A stretch of 64,000 bases of DNA from Diphasiastrum complanatum. Taxonomy: Eukaryota > Streptophyta > Lycopodiopsida > Lycopodiales > Lycopodiaceae. The DNA lies in assembly GCA_029204225.1 (NCBI GenBank), contig CM055097.1, positions 47,304,617 through 47,368,616 of the forward strand, in the 5' to 3' direction. The translations under genes and the position numbers were made by a program. How positions within the stretch are numbered: position 1 is the first letter of the stretch; each line of letters begins with the position of its first letter. Under the pieces are notes generated by a model. That model did no database searches and had not been told where the DNA came from. It worked only from the letters and a program-made list of their open reading frames with translations. Positions 22,169 through 33,476 of this stretch are shown here, piece by piece.

Positions 22169-23258
22169 TGTAGCGCAGGCATCCCAAAGGGAGCCGGGAA
22201 CCACGACTTAGCTTCCCAGCCTTCAACTCTTGCCATCCAAACCCACTTGACATACAAGCAGCCAACTCGCCAACAACGATTAGACTTAACCAACTAGAAA
22301 TTCAAAAACCGACATTAAGATCCAACCTGGCGCCATGCCAGATCGGGGGTCCCGATGTGGGTGACTTCCCTCCAAGCAAGCCGCCCGACATACATCAAAC
22401 TTAAGCAACTCGAAGCTTCGTTACAAACGAGTAACATCCATTCCAAACAAGTGGTCTGAATTACATCAGACTTAACCAACTGAAAGCTTCGTCACGAGCG
22501 CTGGAAGCCAACCTGGCGCCACGCTAGACTGGACAGCCATAAACAGATAACTTCCACCCAAGCAAGCCATCCAACTCAGCCGACAGGTTAGAGCCCGTTC
22601 CCCAAGAGCTTAACCCATTCACGTTCATGCAAGGAACACTCAGAACCACAAGCCGCGACAGATATGGAGACAACCAGTTCCTGGACCAAATGGTCCCGAC
22701 AGCATACCGTTGGCGCCACGAATCGAACGGTCCTGACGACATACCGCTGGCGTCCCGGGATATGACCATCAGCTATGTGCCAAATCAAAAAAGTTTGAAG
22801 CGGCCTTACAACTGGCGCTTTTATCGAACACTGAAACCTAGAAGGTAATCAAAGTCAGTTTGAGGAAAATCCCACTTTATTGATAAATTTGAGAAGGTTA
22901 CATTTCAAGTGTGTGACCGACCCTAGTCTCCGGGGCGCTGGCATGCCAAGGCGAGTGCTAGGACAACATTCCAGCAAGGGAGGCTGAGACTTGGTTGGAG
23001 CTCGCCCTGAGTCGCAACCCACACTCCGCTATAGTATTGGTGGGATTTGCCACCTCCCCTCATACCAAGTACTCTACCCAGGCTGGTAAAGCACGTTTTC
23101 TCTCTCTAGAAAGTCATTTTCTCTCTCTAGATTTTATTGATCCCCATGCTTCCTTTAATTATGCCTTGATCGTGTGAGGTGATTGCACATCGATCTGAGC
23201 TCTCTGGACTTCGCTAGAACCGATCAAAGATTTTCAGCCATAGGAACTTGGCGCCGGC
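22169..23258 (-). mobile_element. 5' LTR of the non-coding LTR element (outer end lost)
   Basis: Partner of 18646-19843. The match ends at the CTTGGCGCCGGC stretch near 23258, where unrelated sequence starts, so this LTR lacks the outer ~110 bp seen in the other copy. The LTR interior holds short ORFs in both copies, but they have no recognisable domain and I treat them as chance. Confidence 0.75.
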
Positions 23259-23584
23259 CCTTTTCAGAATACTTATCGGAATACCATCCCTTATCCTAAG
23301 TAACAACTTAAAGAAATATGTATTGCATTGTCAATTTCAAATTGTCAGGGCATTACCGTCCACAAATAAGTATATATAGGCTTTAATAGACAGGTCTAAT
23401 CCAAGTCATATAACTAAACCCATCATATCATTTATATTAGAAATAGTCGAAGTGTAATCAAATGTTTAAACAAAAAATAGTACACTTCAAAAGAAACCTC
23501 GTTAATGAAAGTTAAGCATCAACAATTAGTAAATTCATGATCATTTGATGGCACTTCAACTCTTCATACCCGTTAGTAGTGACA
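23259..23584. other. Non-coding stretch
   Basis: AT-rich sequence between the truncated LTR and the second copy of the dispersed repeat. Nothing is recognised. Confidence 0.4.
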
Positions 23585-23753
23585 ACCATATTGAGGCGAT
23601 TAGAAGACCGTTCACACGAATTTTTTCATTGTTAACATTAAGAGTGTTGTACGAAGTCTGATCAAAAGAACTCAAGACAGTTCGTTCATTGTGATCATAG
23701 TGAACGAAACAAGCAAGTAAATCATGAGATCACTTCTTAATTAGACGTGTGTG

Positions 23754-23756
<3 letters not shown>
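23585..23756 (+). repeat. Dispersed repeat, copy 2
   Basis: Second copy of the 16970-17167 block. It leads into a short GT run and then (CT)n. Confidence 0.75.

Positions 23757-23819
<63 letters not shown>
23757..23819 (+). repeat. (CT)n microsatellite
   Basis: About 60 bp of pure CT following the dispersed repeat, at the place where copy 1 has (GT)n. Confidence 0.95.
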
Positions 23820-23821
<2 letters not shown>

Positions 23822-24184
23822 CTTGTATTCACATATTATGGCTTAGGGGTGAAGCTTACTATAACCGATTTTAGGCTTTTTCTTGGTTGGGTGGTCTGGC
23901 TCCACTATCTTTTCATTTATGGTTTTTGCATGCTTGATCTTTGGGATTCGTCTCAATGGTCTCATTTGAATTTAATAATGACAATTAAACTACTTAAAAA
24001 TCCCAGTTGGTATATTCACAAGGGTACACGATATCGGATACACGCATATGGAGATTGAAATTTGCATGTGAAAACTCTAAAGTGAATCCACACCTTCTCC
24101 AACTTAGAAGTATTAGAAAGGTAAATTTTCTATGTCGTGATTTATTACCAAATTCAAAGACTTTCAGAAGATGATGTCTTCTAT

Positions 24185-24301
24185 CTCCCGCTATAGCCAA
24201 GTTGGATGAGTGGTTCTTGTGGCATTGAGACCTAGGCTTGAATCTGACATGCATGCACAAAAAGGGACATCCAGGAGCCTATGAGCTCCAACTCAGGCTA
24301 T

Positions 24302-24387
<86 letters not shown>
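24185..24387 (+). mobile_element. Candidate tRNA-derived SINE with (CT)n tail
   Basis: TAGCCAAGTTGG at 24194 fits the pol III A-box consensus TRGCNNAGYNGG at every position. GGCTTGAATCT at 24235 fits the B box GGTTCGANTCC at 8 of 11 positions, and the 41-bp spacing is normal. The body ends in a possible stem-loop (AGCCT..GAG......CTC.AGGCT, 24277-24300), then ATG, then (CT)n at 24303-24387. That is the same end design as the LINE copies at 44-61 kb, although the hairpin sequence is different. No target duplication was identified. Confidence 0.5.
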
Positions 24388-24390
<3 letters not shown>

Positions 24391-24475
24391 GATCATGTGT
24401 TGATGTACGACGTCACAATGGTCAATAAAGATGCTAGTACAATTCAATTTGTAACCCAAAAGATTTTGCCCTTTC

Positions 24476-24660
24476 TCCCCTAGTAGCTTGGTTGGTATTG
24501 CTAGTTTCTCATCTTCTTGAGGTTCGAAGTTTGACCCACTATGCTCACTTGGGATGGGTTTCGTGGACTTTGTGTCGAATGGCCTATGCCCATGTAAAAG
24601 GGTCTCATGCTTGTTATTGAACTGGGTGTTCTTATGAAGCATTAGTACCATTGGAAATCG
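24476..24660 (+). mobile_element. Second SINE-like element, pol III boxes only
   Basis: TAGCTTGGTTGG at 24484 matches the A box with one change. GGTTCGAAGTT at 24521 matches the B box at 8 of 11 positions. It lies ~90 bp downstream of the first candidate's (CT)n tail, in the same orientation. The 3' end is not defined; the limit given is approximate. Confidence 0.4.
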
Positions 24661-25830
24661 TAAACTATGTGTCTTTGTTCATAGCCACCATTACACTTGG
24701 GGTGGTTTTAGACTTCATTGCATGGCAAGTCTTTAATACAAGATGTAATTCTCCCATTGGTCCATAGAGGAAAAATGCCCCCCCACCCGCCCACCCCCTC
24801 TCTTATAGGCTTACATGAAGTTGCCACCGTGGCATATGAGGTGGCATGGGACCCTTGCCATGTAGGAGCAACTCAAGCCCATTTTTTGGAACTGGAAACA
24901 TTATTTAGCATGTTGAGTTGCTAGGGGCAACTTAAGAAAAATGAACCAATGATATGGTAGAGGTTAAAATGGGCCAATCAATTTGCGACACTCCATTCGA
25001 CACTTACCAACCAAGGTCAAAAGTAGGTGGTCCATTGCTCACCGTCAACTCACTTGCCGTCAAAAAATGGGCAACAGGCGAAAGGGCTAGGGTAAGGGAC
25101 TTTATGTTGTCTGAAATGACCTTTACTCATTCCACAAAACAATTGTTATCCCCCACAATATTCGAGTTGATATCCATTGACTTTGACACATGCTCATATA
25201 TGGATCATACTAACCACGAAGTAGGAATATCCAGGTATTATGTGCCGTAAATTTGGCTCGACCTTTATTTGGATGTTAGTATATACTCTTAACCACGCAT
25301 ACCCTTATGCAAATTAGAAATTCACTTGGAAGGGTATAGTCTTTTTTGTTGTGGACTAGATTTACTTGGACGTGATTCTCTTTCAAAGTGCAAGTAAGTA
25401 CTAGTGCCAAAACACAAAGATGCTTGCCTTTCAAGTGAAGCTTTAAGCTGCCATTAGCATTTTTTATTTGAAAGATTGATTTAGCATCACTTACAATGTA
25501 CTAGCATATTTTATGCACAAATGTATAATGTTAGGCCAAACCTAATCACAAGTAATTATTGGTGCAAAAACAAAAAGTGTGTTGCCCTTCAATTGAAGTT
25601 TAAAGTGGCACAAATGTACAATGTTTTTCCTAGTCGGCAAGTAACTACAATTGGTAAAACAAAAAGACTATTTACTTCTAGAAAGCATCACTTGTAATGT
25701 ATTAGCATATTCAAGAGAGAACAAGGTGATATGAAATATCACAATATGCTTTGCCGTGTCCTGCTCAATATACGTTCAAATAACTAAAAATTTTAAAAGA
25801 TTTACTGGAATACTAGTAAAGAGTGCCCGT
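24661..25830. other. Non-coding stretch
   Basis: No recognised gene. Two partly similar blocks (around 25360-25520 and 25540-25700) share phrases on the theme GCCAAAACACAAAGA...CTTCAA.TGAAG and CACTT.TAATGTA.TAGCATATT, suggesting a weak duplication. Confidence 0.4.
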
Positions 25831-25849
25831 CGTTGACAAGCAATGGCGT

Positions 25850-26115
25850 CCGATGTAGGTGATGGCTGATGATTTGTTGGAACGTCAGTATGTTGTTAAC
25901 GGGCGATGATCTAGTGGGACCTAGGCGTGATATTAGGTGTGAATGGTAGGCTGTTGCCATGAGAGGGAGAAGTAGGCATGACATTAGATGTGATGGGTAG
26001 GTTATAGGCATGGCAAGAGTCTCACTAAAACTTGAAAGGGGGGAACGTAGGTGTGACTGGTAGGCTGTAGCCATGAGAGGGGGGACGTAGGCGTGACCGG
26101 TAGGCTATAGGCATG
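25850..26115 (+). repeat. Minisatellite-like repeats
   Basis: The phrase GTAGGCGTGA(C/T)..GGTAGGCT.TAG.CATG recurs at about 25920, 25970, 26045 and 26085 with GAGAGGGGG separators. Copies are diverged and the period alternates (about 40-75 bp). It lies ~0.75 kb upstream of the MKK3 start codon. Confidence 0.6.
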
Positions 26116-26871
26116 GCGACATTCTCTCTCTAAAATAGTTTTAATTATATAATACAAGTATAAATACAAAATAGCCATGAAAAACTTATTTTAATGCTCA
26201 AAGTAATCTAAAAGCGATAACTTATTAGCTTTTAGCAAATGATCACAATACCTCAATGCTATTTTATTCACAAATGTTTAATCTTATGCTAGATCGAATA
26301 TACGAGCACTTGGCTCCAAGCATGTAATAGAATAACAAACGGGATGAAGTTGGTGTGAGCATTAGCATGGTAAGAATCTCCATATTACTCAACTCTTTCC
26401 AACACACTCCACAAAATGTTGCTCTTCGGATTAACTATAGAGGCGAAAAATCTATGCAATTGCAAAATGAGAGTTGGAATTCGGAATAGTTTAGACAAAG
26501 ATCTTATGAGATATGCATGGCAACTAGATAGCTTGGTCAAGGCTCAAGTGCCAATTCCACACCCTAAATACTGAAATGTACTTATTCATGTACCTATTAG
26601 GTGGTACCTTTGATGTGGTACTTTGAATTTATTCATCAATGATAGGGGAGGGATGATAACCCCAAAAAGAGAAAAGAAAAAGGCCACTAAGCTAATAATA
26701 ATGCCCCTGAAATAGGGGCAACCCCGATTTTTCCCTTGTGTTTTTTAAGGGCATGCCCTTGCTTGTGGAGGGTCGTGGGCTGAACCGGCGGTTTCAGAAG
26801 ACCAAAGGAAGGAAGAGAAGAGGAGAGAAGAGAAGAGGAGAGGGAGTGGGCGCAAGGAGGAGAGAGGAGCG
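26116..26871 (+). promoter_or_regulatory. MKK3 upstream region and GA-rich 5' leader
   Basis: The ~70 bases before the start codon are almost pure purine (GGAAGGAAGAGAAGAGG-type), a common feature of plant 5' leaders. I cannot place a TATA box or transcription start. A near-palindrome AAGGGCATGCCCTT lies at about 26748-26761. Calling this the promoter is inference from position. Confidence 0.4.
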
Positions 26872-26973
26872 ATGGCGGGCATGGAGCAGATGCGTAAGAA
26901 GCTTGTGCCACTGATGAATCTGGATTCCAGCTTGAGGCCAGACATGTCCATTGATGCTTCTGCCTCCTACAAG
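26872..26973 (+). CDS. MKK3: MKK3 exon 1 (start codon to KKLVPL segment)
   Basis: The ATG opens MAGMEQMRKKLVPL, then a Ser/Asp-rich stretch ending ASASYK. This matches the MKK3 N-terminus (MAG.EELKKKLVPLFD) in sequence and in distance to the next exon. The context GCGATGGCG is a good plant start. The exon closes with AAG and donor GTGTGTG at 26974. It is only 34 codons long and separated by 10.6 kb from the next exon, so gene finders could miss it. It is assigned here because it restores the N-terminus in phase 0 with exon 2. Confidence 0.85.
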
Positions 26974-28744
26974 GTGTGTGAGACCCCCCATGTGGGTTCT
27001 TATGTAGCTCACTTTATGCACTATCTGATAGAGGTTGAAGACAATTGAGAGTTGCTTTGGAGCTTTTGAGTGCTCATTGCGGCCTTTTTTCCCTTGAATT
27101 ATCAGCGTATGTTGTTTTGGGGTGAAATGGCTGCTTCTTCTGAGAGATTGGCCTACTTTTGATTGAGTTTTTAATATCTGAGTGTAGATGTCAGCATTCA
27201 TGATTGCTCCAGTTGTAATCCTTAAGAAAACCAAGTTCTAAATATTTCTAGTCTCTGATCTTCTGTTCTGTAGCTTTACACTTTAATGGGTTTAGTTGCC
27301 AGTGGTATCAGATGCCCATTGGACTTGCAAATATGGAGTTATTTGGAGGCTCATTTCGCTGTTGGCGGGCTGCCATGTGGCAGTTGAGAAAAGCTGCCCC
27401 CGAATTTCTGACAATGAGCAGCTTCCTTGGCCTTTCTTGGGCGCGGGAGCTGGAGCCTTGTAGATAGGGCAGGACGGCATCACAGTGCAAGGCTTGGTTG
27501 CCAGATTAACCTGAGGGGTTGGAGTTTTTGTTTGGTTACTGGGCCAAGCCTTTGACCCCTCCATCGTGTGTTTCAGTGATGGAACTATGTTTTTGAAGTC
27601 CAGCTTTGGTATGGAGCTCGATTGGCTTGTTGGATGAAACGTGCTACCATGAGGCTTGGACTTGTCTTATGCTTTTGATTTATCTTATGAATGAGTTTGA
27701 TCAACTACGGATTGGTTGCCGAAATGAAGTATATACAGTCCCTTGAATACTGAGGAACCCAGGATCCAATAATATCAAAAAAGCACAAGAAGAAATCCTA
27801 TTCGGATCACAACATTGCAAAGTATCAAGAAAGACATCCATTGACTAATTTATCGAAAGAATCGATTACATAGTACATACCAATGGTTGTCAATTGAAAG
27901 AGCAAGCCTATAGCTAGAGCTTGGCCAGTCATGTAGAATCAGGCACATAATTGATAAGATGCTAAGAGCTCAAGAAAACGAAATGGGGAGAACCTCCAAA
28001 CCCACCAAATGAAGAATGAGCCAAAACATCATTCTCTTTTGTGAGTACTGCCTTTGGTAATTTTTTAATTCAAAATTACTAACTAGTCAACTTTCTAACT
28101 GGTCCGTGGCCATTAGAATGAGACCCATCTTCCTTCGTCTTCTAGGCCCATTTGGGCATTCACATTATTCCCAATCGATTGGATTCCCCACCTGGCACAC
28201 CCTGCTTGCTCGCCTTTTTTCCTCTTTCTATTACTTAGTGCTGTATGCATCTGGGATACCTAGTACATGACACACCCCTTTTCAAGCTTTTTTGCCCTGA
28301 AAATGGAAGTGATGAATTTGGCAATTGCCACACATTGTAATCTAACCATCCAAGGAGAAGAGGGCCTACATTTATAAGTGGAGCTACGGATCTGAAAATT
28401 TTGTAAGATCATGCAGTGAATGAACTATCAATCCACAAACTCTACCCCATAATTTTTTAGAGATGGCCGATGGAATGATGTTGTGAAGTGGTCAAGTCCG
28501 TAGCGGGGATTGTCGAGGCGATGACACCAACTTTTCTATTTGTACACCTACATCAATGTAGGTTACGACTTAACCTCATGGGATATAGGTAGCAAAATGT
28601 ACGAGAAGAGCATTTGCAATACACACTTGGACCACGTAATCAAACTTACTCATCTCTATTTTGTTGCTCTTTAAATAAAAAATTGGTCCATATTCAAAAA
28701 CCCCTTAGGAATCAAAGACCATGGCTGTGAAATTGTCGTAAATG

Positions 28745-28945
28745 AAACAAGTAGAACATTTATCTCTAGTTGAACTCATCCCAACATTAAATAGAATCTT
28801 GACCTTTCGCTTGGGATTAACATAAAGGATAACATGCTTCCATACAAACTTTCTTTTTATTGGGCATTGAACAAGTAGAACATTTCTTCATAATATTTCT
28901 CGTTGAACTCCTCCCAACATTAAATACAACCTTGACCTTTTGCAA
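28745..28945 (+). repeat. Local duplication in intron 1
   Basis: Two copies, starting about 28748 and 28873, share GTAGAACATTT, then GTTGAACTC(A/C)TCCCAACATTAAATA and CTTGACCTTT. The second copy has a short extra segment. Confidence 0.65.
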
Positions 28946-30936
28946 CAACCAAAGTTTGAACAATATGTAGGTAAAAATTGTGTGTCTAACACTTACCTTT
29001 AAAACTTTCTTTGAGCCTAACTTCTTAACTGTAAATGGGAGTCGGGACAATATAGAAGATGTTGGATACATGCACCTGGTTGGCGACACAAAACCTTGAA
29101 TACTTATAAGATGTTTCCTCCCTTTTGGAGCTTGAAAGTTGCCAGGTGGAACCAGTTCTTGCCCAATGAGAGGTGGAATTTTTATCTCACCATTTACGAC
29201 ACATCAATGTGTTGGCAATCCTCAATGGTCTTTTGAAGAGATTCCCACCAATTGCATTCCTCGAATAATGTTGCATATATAGGGACCAGATGAAGGAAAA
29301 TGTAAATGAAAAGCTCATGAGGGATGACAATATGTTCTCATAGTAAAAAAGATTTCCAACATACTCATTGACATAAAAGTCATGCCTAGCATGTTATATA
29401 TCAAATTTAAAGCATTTGAAGGTAGAAACTTTGGAACAATTTTTTTGTCTAGGGTAATAAATTGCTCTATTTTGATTATGTAAGCTATTCTTTACCGAAA
29501 CATGTTAACATTTATTGTGTCATACCAAGTTTGAAGGTTTTGCTCCATTTTTAAGGAGAGAAGAAGAATCTTTATTTTAGTTTTGGGACACCTTCCTCTT
29601 TTCCGAAATGCAGCTCCTCTTGAGAAACAAGAAAAGCAGAAATAGCATATGTGGACATGTGATCACATTGTGGTGAAAGTTTGCCACCGCAACAATTTTG
29701 TGAAAAATAATGTCTTATTCAATATTTGTAAGTTGTCACCCAAATCATTAGTAACAAATGTGGCAAGGGAAACATGAAAACCAGCTGATGGTTCTTATTG
29801 GTTGATACATAACTCAATTAGTAACTTTCAAAAACTTTAGCGTGTAATTTTTCAAAACTATTCTATGATTAAGGATTATATTCAACATGCTTTAATACTA
29901 TCTTTCCACCAAGCATGAGCTGGTCTCTCAAGGTATTGTGGATCAAACATGGATTTATCACAAATACGACAAGGTTCAATTGGAAGTAGTTCTTTGAATC
30001 ATGTAACCATGTCACACGAGTGACTTATGAGCTTAGTAAGGAAATTGTACGATCATAATGGAATTAACATTCGCTATTGAGAGTTGAAAGTTGAATAGTT
30101 GTTTTTATCGATTCTATTATTGTGAATTTATGGAAATGAATGATGTTTTTCCACTAGGTAATTATCTATTGCAACATAGCTTAACAAGTTTATGGAAAAA
30201 ACAACCAACCGTCTCCTTATTTTCGAAGACTTGTTGGGCTGCTAGAATTAGGGTAAGACAATCTTATTTTCAGTGCAAATTTTCTTGGATTTCTAGAATG
30301 AGGGTACAATGGTGTTATTGTGGCTCCCTTGAACTAGTGGTTCATCCCATTGGGTACTAGGCATGTGTTAAGATGTAACCAAAAAATCATGAATTTATGG
30401 CTCCTTGAACTATTGTGAAGTGGCTAGTGATAGGGAAAGGTATCCTTAGTCCTCCGTTCAAATAGAATGAGAAATTAGATGAGAGCTTTTGTGAACTCAT
30501 TCTTCTAATCATCTCGGCTCCCATTATGAGTATAGTAGATCCACATATCCCTTGTAGGAAATAGAAGCCTAAGGATCTTAACTATTCAATCACACAAAGC
30601 ATTCTCAAAAGAAAGAGAGAAATGGCTAGAAACCCTCTTGTAGAAACTCGTGGACAGCCAGGGAGAATAGTTAGTATCGCTTACAAAAGTGTCTCATACA
30701 AATGGGATGCACACATATATATAGTCCAAGATGACTATTGGCTATCCAACTACTTGACTATTGACTATCCAACTTTCTATAAGTTACATAGAAAGAATAA
30801 GATACCTCCAATATGTCAAGTTAGGGCACTTAATGTCACAAATAGGCCTAGTGGACCCATGAGTCGCTATCAAGTTAATTTTATACTAACTTAGCTAACT
30901 CTAAGTTTAGTAGGCCTAATATAATAAATGACCATG

Positions 30937-30941
30937 GTTAC
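30937..30941. repeat. Target-site duplication GTTAC (left)
   Basis: GTTAC directly precedes the 5' LTR and recurs at 36609-36613 directly after the 3' LTR, as expected for a 5-bp gypsy integration footprint. Confidence 0.9.
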
Positions 30942-31299
30942 TGTTACGAGCTCGTAACCAGTGCCGAACCCTAGAGAACACAGATAGGTCAGATACCACA
31001 GTCAGGGTCGTGTCCAGCGTACATGACCAACAGGGCAAAACAGTGTGAGTAGTGTGCCCCAGCACGGTCCATAGCCATGGCGGGCCTAACACAGCCTAGG
31101 GACCCTGTCAGCAGGATAGGGCCCCCAGTTGGGTCCCGACGTGCAGTCGGCCACGTCAGTGTCACGTGGCCGACACTTGGCAGTAGCATGCTACCAGTCC
31201 TCACACTGGGCTAGGAGGGGCTTACTCTATATCAGGGAGTAGGCAAGGTTGGGTGGATCAATTAGTGTTTACCCTACTGTGGTGTTAGGATCTATTACA
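30942..31299 (+). mobile_element. Gypsy element B 5' LTR
   Basis: 358 bp, TGTTACGAGC...TATTACA. It matches the 3' LTR (36251-36608, also 358 bp) with six mismatches by eye and no indels, about 98% identity. A palindrome GAGCTC sits in the first ten bases and GGCCACGTCAGTGTCACG around 31148. The high similarity implies a recent insertion. Confidence 0.95.
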
Positions 31300-31300
31300 C

Positions 31301-31313
31301 TGGTATCAGAGCC
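31301..31313 (+). promoter_or_regulatory. Gypsy B primer-binding site (tRNA-iMet)
   Basis: TGGTATCAGAGCC starts one base after the LTR end, complementary to the initiator tRNA-Met 3' end. Confidence 0.92.
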
Positions 31314-31394
31314 ATCTCCATCTTTGGGAGCTTAGTAGCAGCAGTAGAGAAAGTCAGAAAGGTGTACAGATACTTGGAGATTTTCAGAAATCAG

Positions 31395-31875
31395 AAGAGC
31401 AGGGCCAGCGCTGTAGGGACAACTTCCTACTGACCAAAAGTCTGTAGGAAAGTTTGCTTTTTAGATAGAAATCAGTCCAAATTTCTAGAGCAGGTCCAGC
31501 GCTGCAAATTCAGTCTTCATCTCTGATTTTTGCCATCAGATTCAGGGAGTCAGAGCGGATTTTTGAGGAGAAAGTGTGGTGCTGATCCATCGCTGAGGGA
31601 TCAAAAATCTACCTCTGAAATTTCAGGGAAATCCAAGGAAATTTGAAGGGTTTTTAAACAAATTTTCTTAGCAGGGCCAGCGCTGGACAGGGAGGTGAAA
31701 AATTGGTTTTTCATCACTGTTTTTGAGGATTTTTCAGTAGTTTGAACATCAAACTAGATTGCCACAGACCAGCGACCTACTGCCTGAGTTCAGATCAGAG
31801 ATTCAAGCAAAGATTGGGCTTTAAATTTCAGAAAATTGGGCCAGACAGAGGGCTGTCCAGCCAGCGAGGGCAGAG
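31395..31875 (+). repeat. ~90-bp periodic CCAGCG array in the gypsy B leader
   Basis: GGNCCAGCGCTG-like cores occur at about 31403, 31493, 31581 (GATCCATCGCTG), 31674, 31766 (GACCAGCGACC) and 31855 (GTCCAGCCAGCG). Spacings are 90, 88, 93, 92 and about 89 bp. Flanks are diverged but often contain TTTCAG/AAATTT phrases. The array sits between the primer site and gag, where genomic-RNA packaging and dimer signals are usually found; that role is inference. Confidence 0.7.
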
Positions 31876-32201
31876 ATACAAAAAATTCCGGATTTTTTGT
31901 TGAAAAATTCCGGTTTTTACTCAGTTTGTTGGAGCCCCACACCTGAAATCAGATCAGTCAGCTACTCAACTCAAGAACCAGGAAATTTGGCACCGTTTTG
32001 AAGCTTCAAACTGGCATTTTCCGGGACAGCAGGTCTGAAATCTTGGGGAAAAGAGCTGAAAGGGTTCCTCTTCGTAATTTCTTTGGAAGTACAGTCCTCA
32101 GAAACAGCTAAGTCATCTTTCCTTTCCCTTGTACAGTTGTAAATTAGTCTTTTAGACTTTTTTCCTTCAGAAGTTAAGTTAGCTCTCTTTCAGTTCCGAA
32201 G

Positions 32202-33476
32202 ATGACCACTCCTCAGGGACCTGATCAACCCCAGGAGAGAGGCTTTGACGAACTTGAAACAGAAGCCTTGGCTTACAGAAAAGGGAAGGAACCCATGGAA
32301 GTGGAAGAACAGGAACAGTTCGTCGAAGAACTCGACAAACTGGTTACCAAGGAGCAGTTTCTCCAATTGGTAACAGAAGTGGATGAACTGAAGTTGGCAT
32401 TAGCCAATTTCAAGTCCAGTGTGGACGACTCGTTCGCTGAACTCAAAAACTTGATTTTGAGTTCCGCGAAAAGGAAGCCTTCCCTCCACTTCTCAGTTAT
32501 CCCCTTCTCCACTTCCATCAGTTTCGGGTGAGACTTTACGGTCTCACCACAGTGTTTTTAAAGACTTGAAACCTCCTACTTTTAATGGGGAAGAGAAGGA
32601 TAGAAATGCAGATATTCTACAAACCTTCCTCAGCAAATGGAAGAACATTCATGCTCTTAAACAGACCCCTGACCATTTGCAAGCTATTGAGGCCAGTCTT
32701 TCCTTAGGGCCTATGGCCTATAAGTGGTGGTTAAATCTCCAGGAGACTGGGCAGACTCCCCGGTCATGGAAAGCTTTCCTAAGAGAATTTCTACCAGAAA
32801 ATGAATTGGATAGAGCCTGGGAAGCCTGGGAAAGAATAGTAATGGATAAATCCCTCATCCAATATATCTCGCAGTATTGAGAAGCAATTTTAAAGGTTAA
32901 AAATATGGATGACTATCAGAAAATTAGGGGATTTGTCCGTGGCCTCAAAGATGAATATAAAGTAGAGGTCCAGAGAAACTCGCCTACTACCCTTGAGCAA
33001 GCTCTCAGATATGCTCAAATCTATGATGATTCAGTGGGTAGGAAGAGAGCGAGACAACAACCACTTTCTGAGCAGCCTCCTCAGAAAGACTTTCAATTTA
33101 AAAAGAAATTTTTAAAAAGAAAGAAAGAAGATAAATTTAAAAGTGAAGCTCCTCAAAAACGCCCTTCACTCATACAGCCCTTAAAACCAGATGATTTTGA
33201 GAAAGCCAAACAAGAACGTTTGTGCTTTGTGTGTATGAGCAAGGGACACACAGTTAGACAGTGTCCCAAGGGGCCTTTCACTAAAAAAGATAAGAAAGAT
33301 AAAAATCAAGTTCATCTTGTTCAGACTATATGTTTCCCCAGTGACTCGGCAGCTTCCGAGATCAAAGTGTATCATGAAGATCATGAACACTGTTGCCAGC
33401 TGACCTTTGCAATGCTAGCGAGACCTTTCAGCTTTGGGCCACATGACCTAGTACGTATGCATGGGAAAAGTTGGTA
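32202..33476 (+). pseudogene. Gypsy B gag with zinc knuckle (frameshift and stop)
   Basis: It starts MTTPQGPDQPQERGFDEL and runs through a coiled-coil-like acidic part (to ~32500). A frame change near 32490-32530 follows, then KPPTFNGEEKDRNADILQTF, MAYKWWLNLQETGQTP and FLREFLPENELDRAW, a typical gypsy gag core. An in-frame TGA at 32878 interrupts it before MDDYQKIRGFVRGLKDEY. CFVCMSKGHTVRQC (33226-33267) is an intact CX2CX4HX4C knuckle after a Lys-rich region. The gag end overlaps the start of the pol frame. Confidence 0.88.

Larger units (their letters stand above)
26974..30941 (+). other. MKK3 intron 1, part left of the gypsy insertion
   Basis: About 4 kb without recognised genes. It includes two similar ~65-bp blocks at about 28748 and 28873 (GTAGAACATTT..., GTTGAACTC.TCCCAACATTAAAT), 126 bp apart. 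Short ORFs at 27292-27564 and 28817-29089 (minus) show no domain. The target-site copy GTTAC at 30937-30941 precedes the LTR. Confidence 0.6.

Noticed and set aside
27300-27320. GTGGTATCAGATGCC resembling a primer-binding site in intron 1
   Set aside because: Only partly matches, with no LTR end, leader or element on either side.
30622-30894. 90-codon forward ORF MARNPLVETRGQPG in intron 1
   Set aside because: No recognisable domain, isolated in intronic sequence, and not supported by splice or homology cues.
32273-32518. Minus-strand ORF in gypsy B
   Set aside because: Shadow of the gag N-terminus.
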